From: Photobacterium sp. TLY01
Lineage (GTDB): Bacteria > Pseudomonadota > Gammaproteobacteria > Enterobacterales > Vibrionaceae
Length of the DNA stretch: 64,000 nucleotides
NCBI RefSeq assembly: GCF_021432065.1
Contig: NZ_CP090364.1
Coordinates: 1,812,601-1,876,600 of the forward strand
Direction of reading: 5' to 3'
Below, in pieces: positions 19,152 through 30,079 of this stretch. The position numbers and the translations under genes were made by a program. Under the pieces are notes generated by a model. It ran no database searches. It saw only the letters and a list, made by a program, of their open reading frames with translations, and was not told where the DNA came from. Numbering within the stretch: position 1 is the first letter of the stretch; each line of letters starts with the position of its first letter.

Positions 19152-19748
19152 TCATGCTTCTGAAAGCGTACGGCTAATTAATGCTTCAAATATTTCTGAC
19201 TGGCCTGCAGGAATAAGCTGCCGATGAATCTCCCGACGTTTATCCACACCATACAAACGCTCTGCCAGCCAACCTGTAAGATACAATTGCGACAAGCACC
19301 CACCTGCTGTGGCAAGATTTCCATGCACGACCAGTGCCTTATCTTGGACATAAATACCCTCCGCCTCGAGCGCTGATTTTGCATCCGGATGAGTCGTAGC
19401 AGTAATGCCATCCAGCAACCCCAGTTTGGCCAGAAAAAACGCACCTGCACAAATTGACCCAATAAGCTGGTTTTGAGGATCCAGCTTAAGCGATGCCATA
19501 AATTCCTGATTATTTAACGCAGCCGGCACCCCTTTATAACCACTGCTGAATAACACAACATCGGCTTCCGAGGCCTCTGCAACATGCCCATCGGTTTTTA
19601 CTTCCATGCCTAAAGTCGATACATGTGACGGCTTAGTACCCAATATTTTAACGGCCCAGTCTTTTTGGCTTCTTCCCAAAATATCGCGTAGCAAGAAAAA
19701 ATCGATATCCGTGAAATCATCAAAAATGATGATAGCTATTTGATACAT
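19152..19748 (-). CDS. DJ-1/PfpI-family protein
   Basis: This 198-residue protein starts at MYQIAIIIFDDFTDIDFF (ATG at 19748; the longer ORF begins at 19799). It has the DJ-1/PfpI flavodoxin-like fold: nucleophile elbow GSICAGAFFLAKLGLLDG with the conserved Cys, and TATTHP downstream. It lacks a C-terminal AraC domain, so it belongs with stand-alone isonitrile hydratase/glyoxalase III/chaperone-like members. Its neighbours give no functional clue. Confidence 0.82.
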   Translation of the reverse strand: MYQIAIIIFDDFTDIDFFLLRDILGRSQKDWAVKILGTKPSHVSTLGMEVKTDGHVAEASEADVVLFSSGYKGVPAALNNQEFMASLKLDPQNQLIGSICAGAFFLAKLGLLDGITATTHPDAKSALEAEGIYVQDKALVVHGNLATAGGCLSQLYLTGWLAERLYGVDKRREIHRQLIPAGQSEIFEALISRTLSEA

Positions 19749-19871
19749 ATATCCATATCCACTCATCTGCTTATACTTTACAATGCCAAAAGCTAACACA
19801 TAAGCATCAACATGTATAAGCTAGTGTGTCTAGTACTGCTTATATTGAATGAGCAACTGAGCAACTGAAAC

Positions 19872-19898
19872 AAAAAAGGCCAGCAAACGCTGGCCTTT
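19872..19898 (-). terminator. Rho-independent terminator of the AGCS symporter gene
   Basis: AAAGGCCAGC (19875-19884), loop AAAC, GCTGGCCTTT (19889-19898), with a T run on the minus strand. It lies about 30 bases after the stop at 19928. Confidence 0.88.
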
Positions 19899-19927
19899 GT
19901 TCATCAATAACTGTCTGTCAATTCACA

Positions 19928-21472
19928 TTACAAGGTTGATTTGGCTGTACCTGCAGAGGAATCTTCACCCAGGTCAGGCGACTTCTGGCCTTTACGTTTC
20001 ATACGCTCTTCCCAGTAATCAGCACCTTTGATGCCCAGTTTCACAGGATCGAATACGTATTCTTTCACGCCGGCTTTCTTCTGCAGTTCATAGTCTCTCA
20101 ACGCTTTCAGCGCTGGTTTCGCCATGAAGAAGATAATCAGAATACCGATGATGTTCAGCCAGGCCATCAGACCAACACCCACATCACCCAGTGCCCAAGC
20201 CAGATCTGCGGTTTTCACTGCGCCGTAGAATACGGATGACAGCAAGAACAACTTCAGTACAAACATCAGGCCAGGTACATGAATCGTACGGTGGATGTAC
20301 GCAACATTGGTTTCAGCAATGTAGTAGTACGCCAGAATGGTCGTGAATGAGAAGAAGAACAGTGCAATCGCAACGAATGGTTTACCCAGACCCGGCATTG
20401 CAGTTTCAATTGCCATCTGAGTAAATACCGGGCTGTTTGCAGCAATGTCAGAAGGCAGATTTTGAACCAGGAAAGCACCTTCAGCACCATGGACGTTAAA
20501 CGCACCAGTGATGATAATCATGAATGCTGTCGCACTACAAACCAGCAGCGTATCGATGTAAATCGAGAACGCTTGCACCATGCCTTGCTGCGCAGGGTGA
20601 TCAACCTGAGCTGCTGCTGCTGCATGCGGACCTGTACCCTGACCGGCTTCGTTGGAGTAAACACCACGTTTTACACCCCAGCCGATTGCCGCACCGACAC
20701 CCGCCATTGGCGTAAAGGCATCTCCCACAATCGTGGCAAATACACTCGGCACCATGTCAATGTTCAGCAGAATCACAACGAAGGCAATGACGATATAGCC
20801 CAGCGCCATGAAAGGAACAACGATTTGAGTAAAGTGAGCGATACGCTTCACACCACCAAAGATGATGAAAGCCAGTACCACACAGACGATCGCACCAGTG
20901 ATGATCTTCGCAGAACTGAATGTACCTAAAGTGGTTTCGATCACATCACCAGAACCGAATGCTGCTTCAACCGCATTACCGATACTGTTTGACTGCACGC
21001 CTGGCAGAAGAAGACCACAAGCCACAATGGTTGAAATCGCAAAAATCCATGCATACCATTTCTGACCCATCGCTTTTTCAATGTAATAGGCTGGGCCACC
21101 ACGGAACTGGCCTTCATCTTCTTCTTTATAAATCTGAGCAAGCGTTGATTCATAGTAAGCTGTAGAAGCACCCAGGAAGGCAACAACCCACATCCAGAAG
21201 ACGGCACCCGGACCACCAAAACCGATGGCTGCAGCAACACCTGCAATGTTACCTGTACCGACACGGCCTGACAGCGAAACTGCCAGTGCCTGGAAAGACG
21301 AAATCCCTTTCTCAGAACTCTGTCCGGCGAACAGCAGGCGAATCATCTCGCCGAAATGGCGAACCTGCATAAAACGTGTTGTGATGGAATAAAACAAACC
21401 GGCACCCAAGCAAAGATAAATCAATGCCGGACTCCATATTATCCCGTTGATAAAATCGACCAATGACTGCAT
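19928..21472 (-). CDS. Alanine/glycine:cation symporter (AGCS family)
   Basis: This 514-residue inner-membrane protein with about eleven helices imports alanine or glycine with Na+ or H+. The AGCS features are clear: SLSGRVGTGNIAGVAAAIGFGGPGAVFWMWV near residue 65, GPAYYIEKAMG, and GVKRGVYSNEAGQGTGPHAAAAA near residue 290. The charged C-terminal tail (EERMKRKGQKSPDLGEDSS) is cytoplasmic. It has its own promoter and terminator. Similar genes are called dagA, alsT or agcS; the exact substrate is not fixed here. Confidence 0.93.
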   Translation of the reverse strand: MQSLVDFINGIIWSPALIYLCLGAGLFYSITTRFMQVRHFGEMIRLLFAGQSSEKGISSFQALAVSLSGRVGTGNIAGVAAAIGFGGPGAVFWMWVVAFLGASTAYYESTLAQIYKEEDEGQFRGGPAYYIEKAMGQKWYAWIFAISTIVACGLLLPGVQSNSIGNAVEAAFGSGDVIETTLGTFSSAKIITGAIVCVVLAFIIFGGVKRIAHFTQIVVPFMALGYIVIAFVVILLNIDMVPSVFATIVGDAFTPMAGVGAAIGWGVKRGVYSNEAGQGTGPHAAAAAQVDHPAQQGMVQAFSIYIDTLLVCSATAFMIIITGAFNVHGAEGAFLVQNLPSDIAANSPVFTQMAIETAMPGLGKPFVAIALFFFSFTTILAYYYIAETNVAYIHRTIHVPGLMFVLKLFLLSSVFYGAVKTADLAWALGDVGVGLMAWLNIIGILIIFFMAKPALKALRDYELQKKAGVKEYVFDPVKLGIKGADYWEERMKRKGQKSPDLGEDSSAGTAKSTL

Positions 21473-21498
21473 ATGAGTCTCCCTGTTATAGTCTGTTT

Positions 21499-21546
21499 GG
21501 TTACAACTCGGGCAGTATAATACGCAAATTGTAACCCGATTGTTAA
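21499..21546 (-). promoter_or_regulatory. Promoter of the AGCS gene with a flanking inverted repeat
   Basis: On the minus strand TTAACA (21541-21546) and TATTAT (21517-21522) are separated by 18 bases, a good sigma-70 pair 45 bases ahead of the start. GGTTACAA (21499-21506) and TTGTAACC (21529-21536) form an 8-bp inverted repeat around the -10 element, a candidate operator. The rest of the 427-base gap up to 21899 holds only the hairpin at 21845-21870. Confidence 0.5.
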
Positions 21547-21844
21547 GAATTATATTTCATCAGCATTGATTTGCTTGATGAAGGCATCAAATAGTAACAA
21601 AACGACAACATCCAGTTGTTGCGACCAGCATTCAGGACACATTCAGAATACATCACCAATCAACACCAATTCGACCTGTGATAATTTGTATAAGGATTAG
21701 CCAGGTGATTCATGAAAGATGTCAATAATGTGCAGTATGTCAGCATAAAGCGGGCGTGACAGAAAGCTGCTACGCATCAATAAGCATAAAATACTGTATT
21801 TCAAGCATATGCCATCCACAGCATTTATGTGAACTCTGACGCAC

Positions 21845-21870
21845 GAACTGCCCATTAAAAATGGCAGTTC
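21845..21870. repeat. Inverted repeat downstream of yejF
   Basis: GAACTGCC (21845-21852) and GGCAGTTC (21863-21870) form an 8-bp hairpin 30 bases after the yejF stop. There is no T tract on either strand, so it may act as an mRNA 3' stabiliser more than a terminator. Confidence 0.4.
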
Positions 21871-21899
21871 AGCTTAAAGGTCGTCTGTTTAGGTGGGTA

Positions 21900-23495
21900 T
21901 CAGCGAACAGCAGACAAATTGACTAAGTGGCGGGTATATTCTGCCTCTGGATGATGAAACAGCTGACGGGTTGGCCCCTGCTCAACCACACAGCCATCTT
22001 TCAAGACCAAGGTATAGTGACATAGCGACTTCACAACATTCAGATCGTGACTGATAAACAGGTAACTCAGGCCATACTTCAACTGCAATTCTTTTAGTAA
22101 ATTCAGCACCTGATGCTGAACGGTGCGATCCAGAGAGGAGGTGGGCTCATCCAGCAGAATAAACTCAGGTTTCAAGACCAGCGCCCTTGCAATGGCGATC
22201 CGCTGACGTTGCCCACCTGAAAATTCATTGGGATAACGAAAACGGGTAGACGGATCCAGCTCGACATCTTTCATGGCCTGGCAAATCGCGGCATCTTCTT
22301 CCTCATCCGATAGTGCCTGATGGACTTTCAGGCCTTCGCCGATAATCTGGGCGACGGACATTCTTGGATTCAAAGCGGAAAACGGGTCCTGAAAGACGAC
22401 CTGTAAGCGGCTGCGGAAAGGTAACATACCTTTCCGGTTCAGATGACTGATCTCGTGACCGTCAAAGCGGATGCTCCCTTCGCTGTTTAGTAATCGGAGT
22501 ATTGCCATTCCGGTCGTCGACTTTCCTGAACCACTTTCCCCGACCAGACCAACACTCTGCCCCTTCTTCAGCTGGAAGCTCACATCGGTCACGGCTTTAA
22601 TATGGCTGATCACACGTTTCATGATCCCACCCTTGACCGGAAACCAGACACGTAATTTGTCGATTTCAAATAGCGCGGCAGGATCCCCGTTGACCGGGAC
22701 AGGCTCACCACTGGGATCAGATTGAATGAGTTTCTGGGTATATGGATGAGACGGTGACGCAAAAAGAATCTCTTTCTGATTGGTTTCCACTAATTGTCCG
22801 AGTTGCATGACCGCCACACGGTCAGCAATTTTGCGCACAATACTCAAATCATGCGTAATAAACAGCATCGCCATGCCCAGTTCCTGCTGCAGGTTTTTCA
22901 GCAAATCGAGGATTTGGGCCTGAACAGACACATCGAGCGCGGTCGTGGGTTCATCTGCAATCAGGAGATCAGGCTCATTGATCAGCGCCATAGCAATCAT
23001 CACCCGCTGGCGCTCACCACCGGACAACTCATGAGGATAGGCATACATGCGTTGCTCCGGGTTGCGGATACCCACTTTTTTCAGCCAGACCAGCGCACGT
23101 TTCTCCGCCGTTCTCTGGCGTATTCCCTTATGGATCGCCAGAGTTTCGCACAGTTGCCGGCCAATTTTATGCAGCGGATTCAGCGACATCATCGGTTCCT
23201 GAAAAATCATGCCGATTTTGTTGCCGCGTAACCCGCGCATCTGGCGTTCACTGCAGCGCAGCATGTCCACACCATCGTAATAAATATGACCATCCAGATA
23301 ACGGGCCGACGCTTTCGGCAGCAAACGCAAAATGGCATTGGCCGTCACAGACTTGCCTGAGCCACTTTCACCCACCAGTGCCAGAGTTTCTCCCCGTTTG
23401 ATTGTCAGGCTGACATTCTGTGTCACCGGGCGGACAGGCTTACCATTGGCAAAGCCCACAGAGAGATTTTCAATCGTCAGTAAAGCTTCACTCAT
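21900..23495 (-). CDS. yejF: Microcin C/peptide ABC transporter double ATPase YejF
   Basis: This 531-residue protein consists of two fused ABC ATPase domains in one chain, the hallmark of YejF. Domain 1 has [18 protein letters not shown] and LLIADEP; domain 2 has [18 protein letters not shown] and FILLDEP. It starts at the ATG at 23495, because the longer ORF (23540) would overlap yejE. It energises the YejBE pore for peptide uptake; in E. coli this system carries microcin C. It is the last gene of the operon, followed by a hairpin. Confidence 0.93.
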   Translation of the reverse strand: MSEALLTIENLSVGFANGKPVRPVTQNVSLTIKRGETLALVGESGSGKSVTANAILRLLPKASARYLDGHIYYDGVDMLRCSERQMRGLRGNKIGMIFQEPMMSLNPLHKIGRQLCETLAIHKGIRQRTAEKRALVWLKKVGIRNPEQRMYAYPHELSGGERQRVMIAMALINEPDLLIADEPTTALDVSVQAQILDLLKNLQQELGMAMLFITHDLSIVRKIADRVAVMQLGQLVETNQKEILFASPSHPYTQKLIQSDPSGEPVPVNGDPAALFEIDKLRVWFPVKGGIMKRVISHIKAVTDVSFQLKKGQSVGLVGESGSGKSTTGMAILRLLNSEGSIRFDGHEISHLNRKGMLPFRSRLQVVFQDPFSALNPRMSVAQIIGEGLKVHQALSDEEEDAAICQAMKDVELDPSTRFRYPNEFSGGQRQRIAIARALVLKPEFILLDEPTSSLDRTVQHQVLNLLKELQLKYGLSYLFISHDLNVVKSLCHYTLVLKDGCVVEQGPTRQLFHHPEAEYTRHLVNLSAVR

Positions 23496-23511
23496 TGCAG
23501 TATCCCGGTCG

Positions 23512-24558
23512 TTACGATTGGTGGTGTGGGTCGAAAGCATCGCGCACCGCCTCGCCGATAAAAACCAGCAGGCTCAGCATGATAGAAAGCACAACAAACG
23601 CAGACAGCCCCAGCCAGGGTGCCTGAAGGTTGGTTTTACCCTGGGCAAGCAATTCACCCAGTGATGGGGAGCCTACAGGCAAACCAAACCCCAGAAAGTC
23701 CAGCGATGTCAGCGTGGTTACTGACCCGCTGAGAATAAAAGGCATCATCGTCAGGGAAGCCACCATGGCATTGGGCAACATATGACGCAGCATGATGCGT
23801 CTGTCATTGACGCCCAGCGCCTGCGCGGCACGCACATAATCCAGATTCCGGCAGCGGAGAAATTCTGCCCGCACAACGCCCACCAACCCCATCCAGCTAA
23901 AGAGCACCATAATGCCCAGCAGCCACCAGAAGTTAGGCTCAACAAAGCTGGACAGGATAATCAGCAAAAACAAAGTCGGCATGCCTGACCAGACTTCAAT
24001 AAACCGCTGGCCAAACAAATCCAGCCAGCCGCCATAATAGCCCTGCCCGGCTCCGACCATGACACCGACAATGGTTGAAATAACCGTCAGCGCAAAACCA
24101 AATAGCACGGATATCCGAAAACCGTAAATGATGCGTGCCAGCACATCACGGCCTTTATCATCGGTACCCAGCCAGTTCACACTATCCGGTGCCGAGGGCG
24201 CCGGGCCGGACAAATTATAGTTAATCGTGTCATAGCTGAAATGGATCAGTGGCCAGATCATATAGCCGTCTTGGTTGATCAGATCCTGCACATACGGGTC
24301 GGTATAATCGGCTTCTGTGGCAAACTCGCCGCCAAACTGTGTCTCGGCGTATTGTTCAGTGATCGGGAAATACCAGCCCCCTTTAAAACTGACAAACAAG
24401 GGCTTATCGTTGGCGATCACTTCAGCAAACAAGCTGATAATAAACAGCACGCCAAACAACCACATCGACCAGTATCCACGCCTGTGCGCTTTAAACCGGG
24501 CCCAGCGCTCTTTTGTCAGCGGATTAAAGGTAAATAAGGTCGTCAATGTCTTTCTCAT
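23512..24558 (-). CDS. yejE: Peptide ABC transporter permease YejE
   Basis: This 348-residue permease starts at the ATG at 24558 (AGGT box; MRKTLTTLFTFNPLTKERW). YejE-specific features are present: the RFKAHRRGYWSMWLF N-terminus, a long periplasmic insert after the first helix (FKGGWYFPITEQYAETQFGG), and then the transport domain with NWLGTDDKGRDVLAR and an EAA loop AAQALGVNDRRIMLRHMLPNA. It lies 4 bases after yejB and 16 before yejF. Confidence 0.93.
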   Translation of the reverse strand: MRKTLTTLFTFNPLTKERWARFKAHRRGYWSMWLFGVLFIISLFAEVIANDKPLFVSFKGGWYFPITEQYAETQFGGEFATEADYTDPYVQDLINQDGYMIWPLIHFSYDTINYNLSGPAPSAPDSVNWLGTDDKGRDVLARIIYGFRISVLFGFALTVISTIVGVMVGAGQGYYGGWLDLFGQRFIEVWSGMPTLFLLIILSSFVEPNFWWLLGIMVLFSWMGLVGVVRAEFLRCRNLDYVRAAQALGVNDRRIMLRHMLPNAMVASLTMMPFILSGSVTTLTSLDFLGFGLPVGSPSLGELLAQGKTNLQAPWLGLSAFVVLSIMLSLLVFIGEAVRDAFDPHHQS

Positions 24559-24562
24559 GAGA

Positions 24563-25660
24563 TTACCTGGCCTCAAAATCAATACGTGGATCAACCAGGG
24601 TATAAGTCAGGTCAGAGATGATATTCAGAATAAGCCCCAGCAATGTCATGATATAAAGCGAGCTGAATACCACAGGGTAATCCCGCTGAATGGTAGATTC
24701 AAAACCCAGCAAGCCAATGCCCTCCAGCGAAAACATCACTTCAATCAGCATTGAGCCAGTAAAGAAAATGCTGATAAACGCACTGGGAAAACCAGCAATA
24801 ATAATTAACATCGCATTACGAAAGACATGCTTATACAAGATGCTTCTGTCATCGAGGCCTTTCGCGCGGGCAGTGACAACGTACTGTTTGTTGATCTCAT
24901 CCAGAAACGAGTTTTTGGTCAGCATCGTCAGCGTCGCAAAGCCACCGATGACCATGGCTAAGATAGGCAGTGCAAGGTGCCAGAAGTAATCACCAATTTG
25001 CTGATACCAGGTCATCTGATCGAAATCCGTCGAAAACAGCCCGCGTAGCGGAAACCAGCTGAAATAGTTACCACTGGCAAAGAAAATAATCAGCACGATG
25101 GCGAACAGGAAACCGGGAATCGCGTACCCGGCTATCACTAATGCGCTGCTCCAGATATCAAACCGGCTGCCATGATTCACCGCTTTCGCAATCCCCAGAG
25201 GAATAGAGACGAAGTAAATGATCAAGGTGCTCCACAAACCCAGTGAAATCGATACCGGCAGCCGCTCGATAATCAGATCGATGACATCACCACCACGAAA
25301 CAGGCTCTCACCAAAATTGAACGTGACATAGTTTTTCAGCATGTCGACATACCGCTCCCAGAGCGGTTTATCAAAACCAAACTGTTTACGTATTTCAGCC
25401 ACCACTTCCGGGTCCAGCCCGCGGGAGCCACGGTAGCCACTTCCGCCATTGCCATTTGCTTGTGAACTTTCCGACGGCTGCACCTCCTGACCGCCGCCGG
25501 TAAAGCGCTCCATAATACCGGAAGTATGCCCTTCAAGCTGCGCCACCGCCTGTTCAACAGGCCCGCCCGGTGCAATCTGAATCACGAAAAAGTTAATCGT
25601 AATAATCGCCCAGAGCGTTGGGATCACCAGCAAAAGTCGCCGGATTATATATGCCGTCAT
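24563..25660 (-). CDS. yejB: Peptide ABC transporter permease YejB
   Basis: This 365-residue permease has the N-terminal helix [20 protein letters not shown] and the APGGPVEQ motif. A glycine/serine-rich linker (about residues 60-80) is characteristic of YejB, and a C-terminal pore domain has EAA-like [20 protein letters not shown]. It pairs with YejE in the inner membrane. It lies 27 bases after yejA and 4 bases before yejE, third-last in the yejABEF operon. Confidence 0.93.
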   Translation of the reverse strand: MTAYIIRRLLLVIPTLWAIITINFFVIQIAPGGPVEQAVAQLEGHTSGIMERFTGGGQEVQPSESSQANGNGGSGYRGSRGLDPEVVAEIRKQFGFDKPLWERYVDMLKNYVTFNFGESLFRGGDVIDLIIERLPVSISLGLWSTLIIYFVSIPLGIAKAVNHGSRFDIWSSALVIAGYAIPGFLFAIVLIIFFASGNYFSWFPLRGLFSTDFDQMTWYQQIGDYFWHLALPILAMVIGGFATLTMLTKNSFLDEINKQYVVTARAKGLDDRSILYKHVFRNAMLIIIAGFPSAFISIFFTGSMLIEVMFSLEGIGLLGFESTIQRDYPVVFSSLYIMTLLGLILNIISDLTYTLVDPRIDFEAR

Positions 25661-25687
25661 ACTGCTTTACCTGTTTTCACGTTTCGA

Positions 25688-27514
25688 TTAACGGCGTTTT
25701 TCCGGCAACTTGGCCGCCTTGGCCGTATCCACCCACCAAGTATCAACACCCAGTGCATATTTAGGCCGGACCGCAGGACGGTCGAACTTATCCCAGGTCG
25801 CCACACGGAATTTACTTAAATGCCACTGAGGTATGACAAAAAAGTTCCATTGCAGCACCCGGTCCAGCGCCGGGCCTAATGCAGCCAGCGCGGCAGGATC
25901 TTGCTGGTGCGCAGCGATTTGCTCGGTCAGCGCATCAATCGCCGGATCCTGAACCCCGGCAGTATTGTAGGTGGAGTCCAGGTAGTTGCTGTTCCAGGCA
26001 ATCAGCAGATTCTGTGTCGGATAGGCATTGGCACTGTAACCGGAAGACACCATGTCAAAATCCCGATCACGCAGGCGCTTGATATATTGCGTTGTATCAA
26101 CCGTACGGATTTTCATCTCGATGCCCAGTTGCTTGAGGTTTTTCTGCAACGGAATCGCGATGCGCTCCGAGGTCGGACTGTAGATCAGTAGCTCAAACGC
26201 CAGAGGCTCTCCAGTCTTCACATTGGTCATGACCTGATTTTTCAGCTCCCAGCCAGCAGCCTTTAATAATGCAAATGCTTTACGTGATTGCGCACGAACA
26301 CGGCCTGAGCCGTCAGTGACAGGTGGCTGGTAAGATTCAGTAAAAACACGCGCCGGGATCTTGTCTTTTAACGGTTCCAGATAATTCAACTCAGCAGGTG
26401 TCGGCAAACCTTTTGCTTCATAAGGGGTATTCTGGAAAAAACTGCGGGTACGTGAGTACTGGTTATAGAAAAGCGTTTTATTCATCCACTCAAAGTCCAT
26501 GGCGTAATTCAGGGCTTCTCTGACACGGACATCACTGAAAACCGGGCGCTGGGTATTAAAGACAAAGGCCTGCATCGCCTGAGGAATTTCGTGAGGAATT
26601 TCTTCCTTCTTTATATAACCGTCATCAAAATTATTTCCCTCATAGAGGGTCGCCCAGAACTTAGCAACATTTTCCTGGCGAAAGTCATATTCACCGGCTT
26701 TGAACGCTTCCAGGGTCACAGTATCATCACGATAATAATCGTACCGGATGGTGTCGAAATTATGCCGCCCGACATTCACCGGAAGATCAGCCGCCCAGTA
26801 ATCTTTCACTCTGGAGTAAGTCACACTCTGGCCCGACTGATAACTGGTTACCTTGTACGCACTGCTGCCAATCGGTGGTTCGTTGAGCGGTTCACTCAGT
26901 TTCTTGTCTTTCCAGTAATGTTCAGGTAAGACGTTCATGCCTTCAACCAGAGAAAACAGTTTTTCTCTGTTGGCGACAGACATTTCAACCCGCGCGGTCA
27001 GCGGCGATACAGCCGTCACCGACTTCACGTCTTTATAAAAGACACGAAACTGAGGAACACCTTCAGTCATGAACTTATCAAAAGTGAAAGCGACATCTTT
27101 CGCGGTAATCGGCTCGCCGTCATGAAATCGCGCTTTCGGATTAATATCAATTTCCATCCAGGAAAAATCGTCGGCATAACGCACTTTTTCTGCGATTAAC
27201 GGATAGTAACTGTCAATTTCATCACTTGCTGGCGCAAACAAGGTGTCATACATCTCGTCCGCACCGGCTACCGAAACCCCTCTCGAGGCATAACGGTTAA
27301 AACTGTCGTACGTGCCGACTTCCGCATAGGTGATGGATCCACCTTTTGGCGCTTCCGGATTGACATAGTCAAAGTGTTTAAATTCAGGCGCATATTTTGC
27401 GACACCAAACCCCACCAAACTGGCGGTTTCTATCACCTCTTTTGCCAGTGCACTGGTACTTCCCAGCAATAATCCTGCCATTATTGACAGGCTTACAGTC
27501 AATCCATTCTTCAT
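25688..27514 (-). CDS. yejA: Periplasmic peptide-binding protein YejA
   Basis: This is a 608-residue family 5 binding protein with a signal peptide (MKNGLTVSLSIMAGLLLGS..., cleavage near SALA). YejA features include FKHFDYVNPEAPKGGSITYAEVGTYDSFNRYASRG and the C-terminal FFVIPQWHLSKFRVATWDKF. It delivers peptides to YejBEF; in enterobacteria these include microcin C and antimicrobial peptides. It is the first gene of the operon and is divergent from fusA. I see no definite operator in the 379-base gap. Confidence 0.93.
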   Translation of the reverse strand: MKNGLTVSLSIMAGLLLGSTSALAKEVIETASLVGFGVAKYAPEFKHFDYVNPEAPKGGSITYAEVGTYDSFNRYASRGVSVAGADEMYDTLFAPASDEIDSYYPLIAEKVRYADDFSWMEIDINPKARFHDGEPITAKDVAFTFDKFMTEGVPQFRVFYKDVKSVTAVSPLTARVEMSVANREKLFSLVEGMNVLPEHYWKDKKLSEPLNEPPIGSSAYKVTSYQSGQSVTYSRVKDYWAADLPVNVGRHNFDTIRYDYYRDDTVTLEAFKAGEYDFRQENVAKFWATLYEGNNFDDGYIKKEEIPHEIPQAMQAFVFNTQRPVFSDVRVREALNYAMDFEWMNKTLFYNQYSRTRSFFQNTPYEAKGLPTPAELNYLEPLKDKIPARVFTESYQPPVTDGSGRVRAQSRKAFALLKAAGWELKNQVMTNVKTGEPLAFELLIYSPTSERIAIPLQKNLKQLGIEMKIRTVDTTQYIKRLRDRDFDMVSSGYSANAYPTQNLLIAWNSNYLDSTYNTAGVQDPAIDALTEQIAAHQQDPAALAALGPALDRVLQWNFFVIPQWHLSKFRVATWDKFDRPAVRPKYALGVDTWWVDTAKAAKLPEKRR

Positions 27515-27820
27515 ATCCCCTCCAAGGCAACTTCACCTAACAACCCAGTCGACACCAGAAAATCGTTCTTTTTCATTATTGTAAGAGTTGTCAATGACGA
27601 ACACTGACATGTAACACAAATATATACCATAAGAAAATACGCCGCCTGAATCGCTGGGCATATCATCAAGAAATTTGTTGTTCTGCCCGGCCGGGATGCA
27701 ACACCTTGTCACAATCAGTTAACAGACATTTTCTGTATTTTTATTGAACAATCATCCAGTTCCTGCCTGAATCAATGGGTTAAAAGCCAACGAATACTTA
27801 TTAAATTACTCAGATCTATG

Positions 27821-27848
27821 TTCTGATACTTGTAAGTAGTGCTATACT
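27821..27848 (+). promoter_or_regulatory. Candidate sigma-70 promoter of the EF-G gene
   Basis: TATACT (27843-27848) with a weak -35 TTCTGA (27821-27826) and a 16-base spacer, 46 bases before the ATG. The rest of 27515-27820 is AT-rich and holds no gene or clear regulatory repeat. Confidence 0.45.
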
Positions 27849-27893
27849 CCCCACCCTGACATGTGACAACAATTGTTCATATAGAGAAAAACA

Positions 27894-29981
27894 ATGGCAG
27901 ATCTATCTAAATACAGAAACATTGGTATTTTCGCGCACGTAGATGCGGGTAAAACCACTACCACTGAGCGTATCCTGAAGCTGACCGGTAAAATCCACCG
28001 TCTGGGTGAAGTACACGACGGTGCTTCTACCATGGACTTCATGGATCAGGAAGCCGAGCGTGGTATCACCATCCAGTCAGCTGCGACGACCTGTTTCTGG
28101 AAAGACCACCGTTTTAACGTTATCGATACTCCGGGACACGTTGACTTCACCGTTGAAGTTTACCGTTCTCTGAAAGTACTTGACGGTGGTGTCGGTGTAT
28201 TCTGTGGTTCAGGTGGTGTTGAGCCTCAGTCTGAAACTAACTGGCGTTACGCGAACGAATCAGAAGTATCTCGTCTGATCTTCGTGAACAAACTGGACCG
28301 TATGGGCGCAGACTTCTTCAGCGTTGTTGAGCAAGTGAAGAAAGTTCTGGGTGCAAACCCTCTGGTTATGACCCTGCCAATCGGCCGCGAAGACGATTTC
28401 GTGGGTGTGGTTGACGTTCTGACTCGCCAAGCCTACGTTTGGGACGATTCAGGTCAGCCAGAAAACTACGAAATCAAAGAAATCCCAGCGGATATGGTTG
28501 ATGACGTAGAAGCTTACCGCGAAGAGCTGATCGAGACTGCCGTTGAGCAAGACGACGAGCTGATGGAAGCTTACATGGAAGGTGAAGAGCCTTCTATCGA
28601 AGACCTGAAGCGTTGTATCCGTAAAGGTACGCGTGACCTGGCTTTCTTCCCAACTTTCTGTGGTTCTGCGTTCAAGAACAAAGGTATGCAGCTGCTGCTT
28701 GACGCCGTTGTTGACTACCTGCCAAACCCAACAGAAGTTGACCCTCAGGATCTGACTGATCCAGAAACTGGTGAGCCGACTGGTAAAGTTGCAACTGTTT
28801 CTGTTGACGAACCTTTCCGTGCACTTGCGTTTAAGATCATGGATGACCGTTTCGGCGCCCTGACCTTCATCCGTATTTACTCTGGTAAGCTGAAGAAGGG
28901 TGATACCATCCTGAACTCTGCTACCGGTAAAACTGAGCGTATCGGCCGTATGGTTGAAATGCACGCAAACGACCGTAACGAGCTGGATTCAGCACAAGCG
29001 GGTGACATCATCGCGGTTGTTGGTATGAAGAACGTTCAGACTGGTCACACTCTGTGTGATCCTAAGCACGAATGTACTCTGGAACCAATGATCTTCCCAG
29101 ATCCAGTAATCTCTATCGCTGTTGCTCCGAAAGACAAAGGCGCTTCTGAGAAACTGGGTATCGCACTGGGTAAGATGATCGCAGAAGATCCATCGTTCCA
29201 GGTTGAAACTGACGAAGATTCTGGCGAAACCATCCTGAAAGGTATGGGTGAGCTGCACCTGGACATCAAAGTTGACATCCTGAAGCGTACTCACGGTGTT
29301 GAACTGACTGTAGGTGCTCCACAGGTTGCTTACCGTGAAACTATCACCAAAGCAATCGAAGACAGCTACACGCACAAGAAGCAGTCTGGTGGTTCTGGTC
29401 AGTTCGGTAAGATCGACTACCGTATCAAACCAGGTGAGCCAAACTCTGGCTTCAAGTTCGTGTCTACCGTTGTTGGTGGTAACGTTCCTAAAGAATTCTG
29501 GCCTGCAATCGAAAAAGGCTTCGCTGGTATGATGAATACTGGTGTTCTGGCTGGTTTCCCTGTGCTGGACGTTGAAGTTGAGCTGTTCGACGGTGGTTTC
29601 CACGCAGTTGACTCCTCTGCTGTAGCATTCGAAATCGCAGCGAAAGGCGCATTCCGTCAGTCTATGCCTAAAGCGGGTGCTCAGCTGCTTGAGCCTATCA
29701 TGCACGTTGACGTGTTCACTCCGGAAGATCACGTTGGTGATGTTATCGGTGACCTGAACCGTCGTCGCGGTATGATCAAAGATCAGGTTGCTGGTGCAAC
29801 GGGTGTTCGTATTAAAGCTGACGTACCTCTGTCTGAGATGTTCGGCTACATCGGTCACCTGCGTACCATGACTTCTGGCCGTGGTCAGTTCTCAATGGAA
29901 TTCTCTCACTACTCTGCATGCCCAGCGAACGTTGCTGACGCAGTGATCGCAGAAGTGAAAGAGCGTAACGCTAAGAAATAA
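27894..29981 (+). CDS. fusA: Elongation factor G (stand-alone copy)
   Basis: This is a 695-residue translational GTPase that drives ribosomal translocation. G motifs are intact: [35 protein letters not shown]. Domains II-V follow, ending in [23 protein letters not shown]. The gene is not in a str operon (no rpsL, rpsG or tuf nearby). With the 695-residue length, this suggests the second EF-G found in Vibrio and relatives (inference). Codon use is strongly biased to highly expressed codons. The ribosome-binding site is weak (AGAG). Confidence 0.92.
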   Translation: MADLSKYRNIGIFAHVDAGKTTTTERILKLTGKIHRLGEVHDGASTMDFMDQEAERGITIQSAATTCFWKDHRFNVIDTPGHVDFTVEVYRSLKVLDGGVGVFCGSGGVEPQSETNWRYANESEVSRLIFVNKLDRMGADFFSVVEQVKKVLGANPLVMTLPIGREDDFVGVVDVLTRQAYVWDDSGQPENYEIKEIPADMVDDVEAYREELIETAVEQDDELMEAYMEGEEPSIEDLKRCIRKGTRDLAFFPTFCGSAFKNKGMQLLLDAVVDYLPNPTEVDPQDLTDPETGEPTGKVATVSVDEPFRALAFKIMDDRFGALTFIRIYSGKLKKGDTILNSATGKTERIGRMVEMHANDRNELDSAQAGDIIAVVGMKNVQTGHTLCDPKHECTLEPMIFPDPVISIAVAPKDKGASEKLGIALGKMIAEDPSFQVETDEDSGETILKGMGELHLDIKVDILKRTHGVELTVGAPQVAYRETITKAIEDSYTHKKQSGGSGQFGKIDYRIKPGEPNSGFKFVSTVVGGNVPKEFWPAIEKGFAGMMNTGVLAGFPVLDVEVELFDGGFHAVDSSAVAFEIAAKGAFRQSMPKAGAQLLEPIMHVDVFTPEDHVGDVIGDLNRRRGMIKDQVAGATGVRIKADVPLSEMFGYIGHLRTMTSGRGQFSMEFSHYSACPANVADAVIAEVKERNAKK

Positions 29982-30003
29982 TTTATTTTCTTAACGTAAC
30001 GAC

Positions 30004-30034
30004 AAAAAACCCCAGCTCAGGCTGGGGTTTTTTT
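30004..30034. terminator. Bidirectional terminator between EF-G and the Ap4A phosphorylase-like gene
   Basis: A6 CCCCAGC (30004-30016), loop TCAG, GCTGGGG T7 (30021-30034). It is symmetric, so it can terminate both convergent transcripts. Confidence 0.92.
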
Positions 30035-30079
30035 AATGCCGCAACAACAGATGCTTCTTCCCAAGGCTCTGTCTGTGAT

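Noticed and set aside
28449..29858. Two long minus-strand open frames (171 and 289 codons) inside the EF-G gene
   Set aside because: They are antisense to a highly conserved, codon-optimised gene; stop codons are avoided as a by-product. No ribosome-binding site or family resemblance.
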